From: Veillonella nakazawae
GTDB taxonomy: Bacteria > Bacillota > Negativicutes > Veillonellales > Veillonellaceae
NCBI RefSeq assembly: GCF_013393365.1
Contig: NZ_AP022321.1
Coordinates: forward strand, 147,001 to 211,000
Length of the DNA: 64,000 bases
Direction of reading: 5' to 3'
How positions within the stretch are numbered: the stretch's first letter is position 1; every line of letters starts with the position of its first letter. Of this stretch, positions 17,627-25,014 are shown piece after piece. Below the pieces are notes generated by a model that was given only the letters and a program-made list of their open reading frames with translations, was not told the origin of the DNA and did no database searches. Position numbers and translations under genes: made by a program.

Positions 17627-18431
17627 GGTTGAAAACATCCGCTTTGGCTATGTGCCATCTGTAGACATTTTCCGTGATGTGACTTTCACCATCGAAGGGG
17701 GCGAATATATTGCCATCGGTGGCCGCAATGGTTGTGGTAAAACGACTATCACTCGTTTGCTCGTAGGTCTTGAAAAGGCGAGCGACGGTCGCATGTACTA
17801 TAACGGCACGGATATTACGTCTATGCCGCCATCTAAACGGGGTCAATTTATTGGTTATGTATTCCAACAACCAGATCGCCAAATGTTCAGACCAACAGTA
17901 GCTACAGAGGTTGCCTTCGGCCCTGAATCACTAGGCCGCAGTAAATCCGAAGTGAAACGCATCGTTGATGAAGTGTTGGAACGTACAGGTATCGCTCACT
18001 TACGTGAAGCCTATCCTCCAACATTGCGCCGCGGCGAAAAGCAACGCGTTGCTATCGCTTCTGCACTAGCAATGCAATCTAAAATCCTCATCCTCGACGA
18101 ACCAACAAGTGGTCAAGATGGTAAGGAAACCAAAGAGTTGTTAGCACTATTGCGTCAACTTAATCAAGAAGGCATTACGATCCTTCTTATTACACATGAT
18201 ATGGAAATCATGGCTAGCGAATGTAGCCGTGCACTCATCATGGGTAACCAAACCGTTGCCTTTGATGGCAGTCCAGAGGAATTATTCAAGAAGTCTACGG
18301 ACGAATTGCAAGACCTAGGCCTTACAAAACCGCCAAGTGTGGAACTTTCACTAGCGGTACCATCCCTCGGTTATTGCAAATCCATGGATGAATTGAAATC
18401 TAAGTTAGTGGCTCAGTTGGGCGGAAAATAG
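17619..18431 (+). CDS. ECF transporter second ATPase (EcfA2-like) with altered signature
   Basis: 270 aa from the ATG at 17619 (AAGGAAAGGACGG upstream), overlapping the previous gene. Walker A is GRNGCGKTT and Walker B ILILDEPTSGQD, followed by LLITHDMEIM. The ABC signature, normally LSGGQ, reads LRRGEKQR at about residues 136-143. In a heterodimer each active site combines one Walker A with the partner's signature, so one of the two sites should be impaired while the other, using the intact LSGGQ of the first ATPase, works. This makes an asymmetric motor likely. It pairs with the S-ATPase fusion and the EcfT protein encoded next. Confidence 0.87.
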   Translation: MLKVENIRFGYVPSVDIFRDVTFTIEGGEYIAIGGRNGCGKTTITRLLVGLEKASDGRMYYNGTDITSMPPSKRGQFIGYVFQQPDRQMFRPTVATEVAFGPESLGRSKSEVKRIVDEVLERTGIAHLREAYPPTLRRGEKQRVAIASALAMQSKILILDEPTSGQDGKETKELLALLRQLNQEGITILLITHDMEIMASECSRALIMGNQTVAFDGSPEELFKKSTDELQDLGLTKPPSVELSLAVPSLGYCKSMDELKSKLVAQLGGK

Positions 18432-18440
18432 GAGGGACAT

Positions 18441-19109
18441 ATGGAACGTTTAGTACCGTTAACAAAAATCTTGATGACCCTCGCTGTATCCGTGTGGGCC
18501 ATTCTATTGCGCGACTGGGCATCTCTATTGGCCTTAGTCGTTGTAGAACTTGTCGTGTTATTTGTAGCTGGTTTATTGATTAAACAACGTAAGGCTGTAG
18601 CGGCATTGACTAGTTTTGCTGTATTCCTTGGTGTTATCCAATTCCTCGGTAGCGGCGATGTAACATCTGCCATCGTATCCGGCTTGCGTATGCTCGCTAT
18701 GACGCTTGTGTTTATCTGCCTGTTGGCAACTACAAAACTGCAAGACCTTACAGCTGCGCTCGTAACACAATGCAAAATTCCTTACGAATATGCATTTATG
18801 TTCACGGCTGCACTTCGTTTTGTACCTGACTTCATTGCTGAAAGTCATGCTGTACAAGAGGCGCAAGCTTGCCGTGGTTTATCCTTAGAAGGCAACTTCA
18901 TTAAACGCATGAAATCTTACGCATCCGTTATCCAACCATTGCTCTTAAAATCCTTGGGCCGCTCCGAAACAATGGCGTTGTCCCTAGAACTACGCGGCTT
19001 TGGTGGACCTACACATAGCTTTGCTGCATCCGTAGGCTTGAAAACTGTGGACTATGCTGTGATTGGTGCATTGATTGTTATTACAGTACTACTATTTGTA
19101 ATTGTGTAA
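18441..19109 (+). CDS. ECF transporter transmembrane coupling protein EcfT
   Basis: 222 aa with N-terminal hydrophobic helices and a final membrane helix. The cytoplasmic coupling region contains the two short Ala/Leu-Arg-Gly motifs characteristic of EcfT: ACRG (in AVQEAQACRGLSLEG) and LRGFG (in ALSLELRGFGG). These bind the grooves of the two ATPases and pass conformational change to the S component. It has GGAGGG before its ATG and is the last of the three-gene operon. A terminator does not directly follow; the next hairpin is the shared one at 19191-19234. Confidence 0.9.
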   Translation: MERLVPLTKILMTLAVSVWAILLRDWASLLALVVVELVVLFVAGLLIKQRKAVAALTSFAVFLGVIQFLGSGDVTSAIVSGLRMLAMTLVFICLLATTKLQDLTAALVTQCKIPYEYAFMFTAALRFVPDFIAESHAVQEAQACRGLSLEGNFIKRMKSYASVIQPLLLKSLGRSETMALSLELRGFGGPTHSFAASVGLKTVDYAVIGALIVITVLLFVIV

Positions 19110-19119
19110 TAGATAGAAC

Positions 19120-19147
19120 TAGACAAATTCATAGAATAAGGTATACT
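19120..19147 (+). promoter_or_regulatory. promoter of the antitoxin RNA (RNA II)
   Basis: TAGACA and TATACT are separated by 16 bases on the plus strand. A TATAAT at 19147-19152 offers an alternative -10. Transcription would begin near 19154 and run into the terminator at 19191-19234. Confidence 0.6.
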
Positions 19148-19153
19148 ATAATT

Positions 19154-19234
19154 AGCTTAAAGAGTATGAGGTATCTTAATTGGTACACGTAAAAAGACCC
19201 CCTAGGAATGGCGAAATACCTAGGGGGCTTTTTA
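19154..19234 (+). ncRNA. candidate antisense antitoxin RNA (RNA II) of an Fst/par-like system
   Basis: A transcript of about 80 nt would carry two blocks identical to the plus strand at the toxin start region: 13 bases at 19159-19171 (same as 19340-19352) and 10 bases at 19179-19188 (same as 19362-19371). As RNA it is therefore complementary to the toxin mRNA around its start codon and early codons, and also across the terminator stem that both RNAs share. This is the layout of RNA II in the par locus of plasmid pAD1: convergent transcription, a shared bidirectional terminator and two direct repeats. It has no open frame of note. Confidence 0.65.
19191..19234. terminator. shared bidirectional terminator of toxin mRNA and antitoxin RNA
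   Basis: AAAAAGACCCCCTAGG pairs with CCTAGGGGGCTTTTT around a 12-base loop, with A and T runs on both sides. It can stop the plus-strand RNA II, the minus-strand toxin mRNA and read-through from the ECF operon. Confidence 0.9.
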
Positions 19235-19267
19235 TTTATCTTTTCACGGAGATAAACCGACGCTCAA

Positions 19268-19363
19268 TCACCAGTTTAAATACCAGTCGAGCAATTTATA
19301 AATGAGGTAGCTAACCACATTTATCGTAACTGGTATAATAAAGAGTATGAGGAATTTTCTCAT
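19268..19363 (-). CDS. Fst-like small hydrophobic type I toxin peptide, 31 aa
   Basis: The ATG (complement of 19361-19363) is preceded by a near-perfect AGGAAGGAGGTG binding site. The 31-residue product begins MRKFLILFIIPVTINVV, continues through YLIYKLLD and ends WYLNW: one membrane-spanning helix with a proline near residue 11 and Leu-Asp after the helix. Fst of pAD1 has the same plan (a short N-terminus, a proline in the first part of the helix, Leu-Asp near its end). The gene is too short for normal gene calling. Expected action, from the family: insertion into the host membrane when the antisense RNA is lost. The tail differs from Fst in being aromatic rather than acidic. Assignment as a toxin is an inference. 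Confidence 0.7.
   Translation of the reverse strand: MRKFLILFIIPVTINVVSYLIYKLLDWYLNW
19331..19339 (+). promoter_or_regulatory. extended -10 box inside the toxin gene, antisense direction
   Basis: TGGTATAAT on the plus strand lies within the toxin codons and would start a second, cis-antisense RNA near 19346 reading across the start codon and ribosome binding site. The -35 region is weak. The TATAATA could also be forced by coding sequence. Confidence 0.35.
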
Positions 19364-19371
19364 TGGTACAC

Positions 19372-19403
19372 CTCCTTCCTGTACCTGTTTCCCCAGGATG
19401 GAG
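19372..19403 (-). promoter_or_regulatory. leader hairpin sequestering the toxin ribosome binding site
   Basis: In the toxin mRNA, CTCCATCCTG (plus 19394-19403) pairs with CAGGAAGGAG (plus 19372-19381) with one A-A mismatch and a 12-base loop. The pairing buries most of the ribosome binding site, as in known type I toxin leaders, so translation of the fresh transcript should be slow. Confidence 0.55.
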
Positions 19404-19417
19404 TTGGTGACATCTTG

Positions 19418-19426
19418 ATTATAGCA
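19418..19426 (-). promoter_or_regulatory. promoter of the toxin mRNA (RNA I)
   Basis: On the minus strand TGCTATAAT is a perfect extended -10 box. Transcription would begin near 19411, giving a leader of about 48 bases before the toxin ATG and an mRNA of about 220 bases ending at the shared terminator. Confidence 0.6.
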
Positions 19427-19508
19427 AAACTTCAATTTCATAAATAGCGATATACAAGGTACTGGCTATAAATTTATAGGAATGACGAAAAGTTAGGAGT
19501 ATATTACC

Positions 19509-20003
19509 GTGCTTACTATACGACCAATTACAAAGGATGATATACCATCTTGTTTAGATATTTATAATTACGAGGTTGTGAACGGTGTAGCAACGCTTGA
19601 TCTTGAGCCGCGTACGTTGCCAGAGTGGCAGGAGTGGTATGAGGCGCATCAAACGCAGGAACACTGCATTTTTGCAGGCCTTATAGATGATGTAGTTGTA
19701 GGCTATGCATCGCTTTCACCGTATAGAACAAAGGATGCTTTCAAAAGCACCGTGGAATTATCTATTTACATTCATCAAGATTATAGAGGTAAGGGCGTGG
19801 CATCTAAATTGATGGCCCATATATTAGAACATGCCAAAGAAACGGAAACATTACATACGGTGGTGTCTGTTATTACGGCAGGAAATGTGGCAAGTACTGC
19901 GCTACATGAGCGTTTTGGATTTACCTACTGTGGACTAACACCACAAGTTGGTTTCAAACATGGTAAATATCAGGATACCGAAACATACGCATTATTGGTA
20001 TAA
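19509..20003 (+). CDS. GNAT-family N-acetyltransferase (phosphinothricin acetyltransferase-like)
   Basis: 164 aa, starting at GTG with TTAGGAG ten bases upstream. The order of segments is that of the Pat/Bar branch of GNAT enzymes: MLTIRPITKDDIPSCLDIYN, the VVGYASLSPYR strand, ELSIYIHQDYRGKGVASKL with the acetyl-CoA pyrophosphate loop (R/Q-x-x-G-x-A form: DYRGKGVA), and NVASTALHERFGF near the C-terminus. Family members acetylate the amino group of phosphinothricin or related amino acids such as methionine sulfone; the true substrate here is unknown. Single gene. Confidence 0.88.
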   Translation: MLTIRPITKDDIPSCLDIYNYEVVNGVATLDLEPRTLPEWQEWYEAHQTQEHCIFAGLIDDVVVGYASLSPYRTKDAFKSTVELSIYIHQDYRGKGVASKLMAHILEHAKETETLHTVVSVITAGNVASTALHERFGFTYCGLTPQVGFKHGKYQDTETYALLV

Positions 20004-20087
20004 TAAAACATAGATATTAAATTACAGACTAAATGTATAGATGATAGATAAGGGTTCACCACGGGTTAGGGTGAATAGGGTGATTGA

Positions 20088-20951
20088 ATGAACATGAAAG
20101 ATGAACGGCAGTTCGTTGGATACAGTAAGTATCGCAGCCGTCTCGTAGATGGTCATGTACATACAGAGTTGTGTCCACATGGTAGTGGGGACCGGACTGC
20201 AATGATGATCGAAAAGGCTATTGAGTTGCGTATTGAAAAGGTATGCCTTACAGAGCATGCGCCATTGCCAAAGGCTTTTGCTGTTGAATACGGCGGTGAC
20301 CAAAAGGCTTATGACACAGCGTCTTTGAAATTGAACCAAGTAGATTCCTATCTAGAATTAGGCCGTCAATTGCAACGTGCTTATGGCACGCATATCGATA
20401 TCTCCCTCGGCTTTGAAGTGGATTACATTCCAGGCTTTGAGACAGATATTCAAGAGTTCCTCGACCGTTATGGTCCGTTGACGGATGACAATATTTTGTC
20501 TGTTCACTTTATGGAAGGCGTGAATAATGCCTTTTATTGCTTAGACTATAGCCCTGAAGAATTTGAAAAGGGCTTTGGTCCGTGGATTGAAAAGCAATAT
20601 GAGTTATATTACAAATATTACTCCACCGTGCGCCAAGCCGTGCGTGCTGACCTTGGCGAATATACGCCAAAACGAATTGGTCACTTTGATTTGATCAAGA
20701 AATACCAACACCACTTTGGCTTTGAGCATCACTTGGATCGCCGCAATGCGCAGGTGGTAAGCGATATTTTACATATCATGCGCGTACAAGGTCGTGAACT
20801 AGACTACAATATGAGTGGCTTCTTTAAGCCAGACTGCCGTGAAATGTACCCAAGCCGCTTTATTCAAGGTATGGCTGCTATCATTGGGGTGCCATTTGTA
20901 CTAGGCTCTGATGCACATAGCATAGCTGATATAGAAAAAATTTGGGGCTAG
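20088..20951 (+). CDS. hisJ: histidinol-phosphatase, PHP family (HisJ/HisK type)
   Basis: 287 aa. The first PHP motif DGHVHTELCPHGSGD (about residues 21-35) supplies metal ligands, followed by CLTEHAPLP, the GFEVDYIPG glutamate motif and the C-terminal VLGSDAHS. This is the metal-dependent phosphatase fold that removes phosphate from histidinol phosphate in the penultimate steps of histidine synthesis in Firmicutes. No other intact his gene is nearby; the next gene is the remains of a hisF-like gene. Two possible ATG codons (20088, 20094) are six bases apart. Confidence 0.85.
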   Translation: MNMKDERQFVGYSKYRSRLVDGHVHTELCPHGSGDRTAMMIEKAIELRIEKVCLTEHAPLPKAFAVEYGGDQKAYDTASLKLNQVDSYLELGRQLQRAYGTHIDISLGFEVDYIPGFETDIQEFLDRYGPLTDDNILSVHFMEGVNNAFYCLDYSPEEFEKGFGPWIEKQYELYYKYYSTVRQAVRADLGEYTPKRIGHFDLIKKYQHHFGFEHHLDRRNAQVVSDILHIMRVQGRELDYNMSGFFKPDCREMYPSRFIQGMAAIIGVPFVLGSDAHSIADIEKIWG

Positions 20952-20955
20952 ATTG

Positions 20956-21366
20956 ATGAGAAAGTTTTTTCTTGGGATTATTATTCTGATTACTCTAATA
21001 ACAGCTTTTATAGCTTTTATGTTTTATCATGAACAATCATCAGGTGAGCTAGTTGGTCGCAGTGTATCTTTAGAATGAGCAAAAGAAGCGGTAGGCCATG
21101 GTGCAGGTGAGTTATTGGTAACGAGTATCGATAGACATGGCACGGGGCTTGGCTTTGATATTGAATTATATCAAGCTTTAGCAGAGGTTGTGGATGTACC
21201 TGTAACAGCCTTTGGTGGTGCTGGAAATATACAGCATTTTGTGGATTTATTTACAAAGATAAATGTGACTGGAGCTCTTGTAGGGGTGTTGTTACATAAC
21301 AAAGTTTTAACTATAAAAGATATTAAAAAGGCCCTTTATAAATCAGGAGTCGTAGTAAGACAATAG
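20956..21366 (+). pseudogene. broken hisF-like gene with in-frame TGA
   Basis: The frame starts with an ATG five bases after the previous gene and a hydrophobic helix (residues 4-24), reaches SVSLE and then meets TGA at 21076-21078. The same frame continues without a break to 21366: AKEAVGHGAGELLVTSIDRH, then VTAFGGAGNIQHFVDLF. This is the C-terminal half of the HisF/WbuZ cyclase barrel (family text WAKEAxxxGAGEIL and TSIDRDGT). TGA stands where the family has tryptophan TGG, so a single G-to-A change explains the stop. The front half of the barrel is missing and has been replaced by the membrane peptide. A relic of a hisF or wbuZ paralogue is most likely. Confidence 0.75.
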
Positions 21367-21391
21367 ATAATTACTATCAAAATAAAACGAT

Positions 21392-21426
21392 AAAAGCATT
21401 CTCTAAGTAACGGAGAATGCTTTTTT
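21392..21426 (+). terminator. terminator after the hisF-like relic
   Basis: AAAAGCATTCTC pairs with GAGAATGCTTTT, followed by a T run. Confidence 0.9.
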
Positions 21427-21473
21427 GTTATGTCTTTAACTCATAATGTGCATTCAAAATGAGAAATTGATAA

Positions 21474-21501
21474 TTGACACTTCTATGTTTAGATATACAA
21501 T
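21474..21501 (+). promoter_or_regulatory. promoter of cstA
   Basis: A consensus TTGACA is followed after 16 bases by TACAAT. The start of cstA is about 110 bases downstream, leaving a leader in which I see no known riboswitch. Confidence 0.6.
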
Positions 21502-21612
21502 ATTATTGTAAGTACTAAAAGTTTTGAGAGCCAATGTGGCATGGATGTGCAAAAGATTTATCAGTTTTTTTTATATAACACCATGTCACACAAGACAATT
21601 GGAGGTGTTTAT

Positions 21613-23445
21613 ATGGTTATGAATGGTATTTACTTAGTTATAGCCTCCGCGTGTATTCTAATTTTAGCGTACCGCTTTTATGGGGCTTTCATAGCGGCGA
21701 AAGTATTAACATTGGATGAAAATCGTCCAACGCCAGCTATGGTCCACAATGATGGTCACGATTACGTGCCAACTAACAAATGGGTAACATTTGGTCATCA
21801 CTTTGCAGCGATTGCTGGTGCAGGCCCTCTTGTAGGTCCTGTTATCGCAGCCCAGTTCGGGTATTTGCCTGGTGCATTATGGATCCTTATCGGTTCTGTA
21901 TTAGCCGGCGCTGTACATGACATGGTTATCTTGTTCGCATCCGTTCGCTATGATGGTAAATCTATTGCGGATATTGCACGTGAAGAAATCAGTAAATTTG
22001 CTGGTTTTGGTGCTATGCTTGCTACATTGTTCCTATTGATCATCACCCTTGCTGGTATGGCCGTAGTAGTAGCTAACGCATTGCATAACTCCCCATGGGG
22101 TTTCTTCTCCGTATTTGCTACCATTCCAATCGCTATTTTCATTGGTATTTATTTGAAATGGTTGCGTCCTGGTAAAATTCAAGAAGCAACTATTATCGGT
22201 GTAGCGTTGATTTTCGCAGCTATTATCTACGGTCCAAACGTAGCAGCTAGCGAATATGCTTCTTGGTTTACATATGACTTGCAAACCATCGAAATCATGC
22301 TTGCCGTGTATGGTTTCTTTGCAGCAGCATTGCCAGTATGGTTATTGCTTGCTCCTCGTGACTACTTGTCCACATACCTTAAAATCGGTACAATCGGCGC
22401 ATTGGCTCTTGGCATTATCATCGTAATGCCTGAAATTCAAATGCCAGCTGTAACTCCTTACATCTGGGGTGGCGGTCCTGTATTGAAAGGGTCTGTATTC
22501 CCTTATATCTTCATTACTATCGCATGTGGTGCGTTATCTGGTTTCCATACTGTTATCGCAACAGGTACAACACCTAAAATGCTTACTAATGAAAAAGAAA
22601 TTTTACCTATCGGTTATGGTGCAATGTTAACAGAAGGCTTCATCGCTATGATGGCGTTGATCGCCGCAACTGCGTTGCATCCAGATGATTACTTTGCAAT
22701 CAACTCCACTGTTGAATCCTTCAAAGCATTAGGCCTTCAAGTTCATGAATTGCCAGCTTTGTCTGCGATGGTTGGCGAAGATTTGATGCACCGTCCTGGT
22801 GGCGCCGTATCCCTTGCAGTAGGTATGGCTCATATCTTCTCTAGATTGCCTAACATGGATCACTTGATGGGGTACTGGTATCACTTCTGTATCATGTTCG
22901 AAGCATTGTTCATCATGACTTTGATCGATGCTGGTACTCGTGTAGGTCGTTACTTACTTCAAGAATTATTAGGTCATTTCCATCCTAAATTCAACGACCA
23001 ACATTGGGCTCCTGGCGTTTATGGTTGTGCAGCTTTAATTTGTATTTTGTGGGGCTACCTAGTTCTACAAGGTAACATCGGTATTATCTGGCCTTTATTC
23101 GGCGTATCTAACCAATTACTAGGTACCATGACATTGGCTGTAGGTACTACAGTTATCATGCGACTTGGCCGCAAACGTTATGCATGGGTAACAGGTATTC
23201 CTTGTATCCTCATGGCTATCGTTGCTATCGCTGCCGACTTTGAAAACGTATTTAACAGCTATGTCCCAGCTGGTAAATGGGTTCTAGTGGCATTCAGTGC
23301 TGCTATGTTCCTCATGATTCTTATCGTATTAGTAGAAGCTGTACGCAGCTGGATTCGCTTGTCCAATATTCCTCAAGACTATCGCACTCAAGAAGAAATT
23401 GAAGCTGAAAGCCTTGTAAAATACGGTAAACAAGTAAAAGCATAA
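21613..23445 (+). CDS. cstA: carbon starvation protein A family transporter (CstA)
   Basis: 610 aa from the ATG at 21613, chosen because GGAGGTG lies six bases upstream; an in-frame start at 21541 adds a stretch not typical of the family. It has many membrane helices with the CstA signatures GHHFAAIAGAGPLVGPVIAA (about residue 60), GALWILIGSVLAGAVHDM and SGFHTVIATGTTPKM. Family members import pyruvate or peptides when carbon is scarce. For a lactate/pyruvate-using anaerobe a pyruvate carrier is plausible, but this is inferred from the likely lifestyle. Single gene with its own promoter and terminator. Confidence 0.93.
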   Translation: MVMNGIYLVIASACILILAYRFYGAFIAAKVLTLDENRPTPAMVHNDGHDYVPTNKWVTFGHHFAAIAGAGPLVGPVIAAQFGYLPGALWILIGSVLAGAVHDMVILFASVRYDGKSIADIAREEISKFAGFGAMLATLFLLIITLAGMAVVVANALHNSPWGFFSVFATIPIAIFIGIYLKWLRPGKIQEATIIGVALIFAAIIYGPNVAASEYASWFTYDLQTIEIMLAVYGFFAAALPVWLLLAPRDYLSTYLKIGTIGALALGIIIVMPEIQMPAVTPYIWGGGPVLKGSVFPYIFITIACGALSGFHTVIATGTTPKMLTNEKEILPIGYGAMLTEGFIAMMALIAATALHPDDYFAINSTVESFKALGLQVHELPALSAMVGEDLMHRPGGAVSLAVGMAHIFSRLPNMDHLMGYWYHFCIMFEALFIMTLIDAGTRVGRYLLQELLGHFHPKFNDQHWAPGVYGCAALICILWGYLVLQGNIGIIWPLFGVSNQLLGTMTLAVGTTVIMRLGRKRYAWVTGIPCILMAIVAIAADFENVFNSYVPAGKWVLVAFSAAMFLMILIVLVEAVRSWIRLSNIPQDYRTQEEIEAESLVKYGKQVKA

Positions 23446-23465
23446 TATTTGTTTTTATAACGCAT

Positions 23466-23497
23466 AAAGTGCACTCACCTTTGTGAGTGCACTTTTA
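23466..23497 (+). terminator. cstA terminator
   Basis: AAAGTGCACTCAC pairs with GTGAGTGCACTTT around CTTT, followed by T residues. Confidence 0.9.
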
Positions 23498-23610
23498 GTT
23501 TATAAATTTGCTGCTTTTTTTATAAAATAGTAAAATATACATATAAATATATGTGATATTCATTTATGGTTATTTGTATGTGTGTAATAGAGAAAGTATT
23601 GGAGCGTATT

Positions 23611-24882
23611 ATGAATATTAGAATGGCTATAATGGCAGCAATTATTGGTTCTACTACAGTTTTTACTGTACATGGTGCAGATGTATCGATTCCAGGGGCA
23701 AACCCTAAAATGCCTGCAGTGGTGTATGCTGATAATATCGTAGATCAGGCTAAGGTAGAGAAGACAGTAAAACAACTCGAATCTGCGTTAGATAAAAAGT
23801 TTGCCTCAGAGCTATCTGTAGATGACAAAAATAGAGTAAAAAGAAATATCTTAAATAAAGGTGCTCTAGATTATAAAGCACATAATTATAACTCCTCCAT
23901 TTATGTATTATCTGGAGAAAATCGTTCCATTCAGTTTAGCTTGCCTACCACATCTAATAGGAGTTTGGTGGCGAATAGAGGTGAAGGATTTACAAAATAT
24001 GCTATGTCTAATCTAGGTATGATTGGTATTGAGGTTGAGCCAGTAAAGAATACAGGCATTTGGGCTGAATCTGGTAAAAGTTATGATGAACTTACCGTAG
24101 AGGATATGAAGGCTGCTTTCTCAAAACACAATCCAGGTTCTAGTAATGCTTTTATTGATGGTGGAAAGTTTACGTATCCAGGTATTGAAAATGGTACGTG
24201 GGATGTAGCAACTTCACAGGGTCGTGCTGGAAAAAATACAATTAGTACGATTAATTTTACACTTAAAAATAAGCCAAATTATATGTACCATATTGGTATT
24301 GTGAATTCTGATAAAAATGCTAACTATAAGCGTGATTTAGGCTTATTAGCAAATTATACAATACCTTCAATTATGGAAAAGCCTATGATTACTATACCTA
24401 CTACAGTAGAAACTCTTGGTGATTTTACATATCATAAAATTAATGGTACAGTTCTAAAACAAGATATGGTTAAAGACAGTGGCTCTATTCGTGTGTACGA
24501 AACAGAGGGTTTAGCACATCTGTTATTGGTTGACCCCATTAAAAAGGGCATCTCTAGAAATGAGGTTTTATCAATGGCATTAGTAAATCATGTCTTTCCT
24601 AAACAGGATGAAAAAGTTGGAAAAGTAAATGTTTATACTGTATGGCATAACAATACACCAGGTATACTATTGGATGTTCAGTATCCTTCTCGAAAGGCTA
24701 TGGAAATATCTTATATTACACGAAATGACAAGAATTTATTTATTCAAACTATTATTGCTAATCAGCATAAGAAAGATATTAGTCGAGACGATATAATTAA
24801 CTTGCTTATTGATGTGAAAATGAATGGTGAAACATTAGACTCTACCAGCGTGATTTCTCCTTTGCCAGAATATGATTTCTAA
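23611..24882 (+). CDS. exported hypothetical protein, 423 aa
   Basis: The ATG at 23611 (GGAG seven bases ahead) gives a clean Sec signal peptide of about 22 residues ending VHGA; an in-frame upstream start at 23566 would bury it behind an extra stretch. The mature protein is hydrophilic, with no further membrane segment and no repeats, and is rich in lysine and asparagine. I do not recognise a domain. It carries a central IEPVKNTGIWAESGKSYDEL stretch and a C-terminal half with regularly spaced beta-type segments. It probably resides in the periplasm or at the outer membrane. It is flanked by terminators on both sides, so it is a single gene. Confidence 0.75.
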   Translation: MNIRMAIMAAIIGSTTVFTVHGADVSIPGANPKMPAVVYADNIVDQAKVEKTVKQLESALDKKFASELSVDDKNRVKRNILNKGALDYKAHNYNSSIYVLSGENRSIQFSLPTTSNRSLVANRGEGFTKYAMSNLGMIGIEVEPVKNTGIWAESGKSYDELTVEDMKAAFSKHNPGSSNAFIDGGKFTYPGIENGTWDVATSQGRAGKNTISTINFTLKNKPNYMYHIGIVNSDKNANYKRDLGLLANYTIPSIMEKPMITIPTTVETLGDFTYHKINGTVLKQDMVKDSGSIRVYETEGLAHLLLVDPIKKGISRNEVLSMALVNHVFPKQDEKVGKVNVYTVWHNNTPGILLDVQYPSRKAMEISYITRNDKNLFIQTIIANQHKKDISRDDIINLLIDVKMNGETLDSTSVISPLPEYDF

Positions 24883-24906
24883 TAATATTAAAACAAATAT
24901 ATTAAT

Positions 24907-24941
24907 AAAAACACGAGGTAATCGTCTCGTGTTTTCTTTTT
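24907..24941 (+). terminator. terminator after the 423-aa exported protein gene
   Basis: AAAACACGAG pairs with CTCGTGTTTT, then a T-rich run. Confidence 0.88.
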
Positions 24942-25014
24942 TGTAATGCTTTATAGCACTATTATTAACAGGTGCTAGGTAAAACTTACATCCTCAACAT
25001 GATATAATAGTTCT

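Noticed and set aside
16282-17882. Long minus-strand open frames within the ECF genes
   Set aside because: The plus-strand genes have clear ABC and membrane motifs; the opposite frames are by-products.
19141-19190. Plain remnant of a second toxin gene copy
   Set aside because: It shares the repeat blocks but lacks a start codon, and it has its own promoter pointing to the shared terminator. The role as antitoxin RNA explains promoter, repeats and position together. A remnant remains possible.
21076-21078. TGA as a selenocysteine or read-through codon
   Set aside because: The family has tryptophan at this position, the N-terminal half of the enzyme is missing and no SECIS-like hairpin was seen. 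A nonsense mutation in a relic is simpler.
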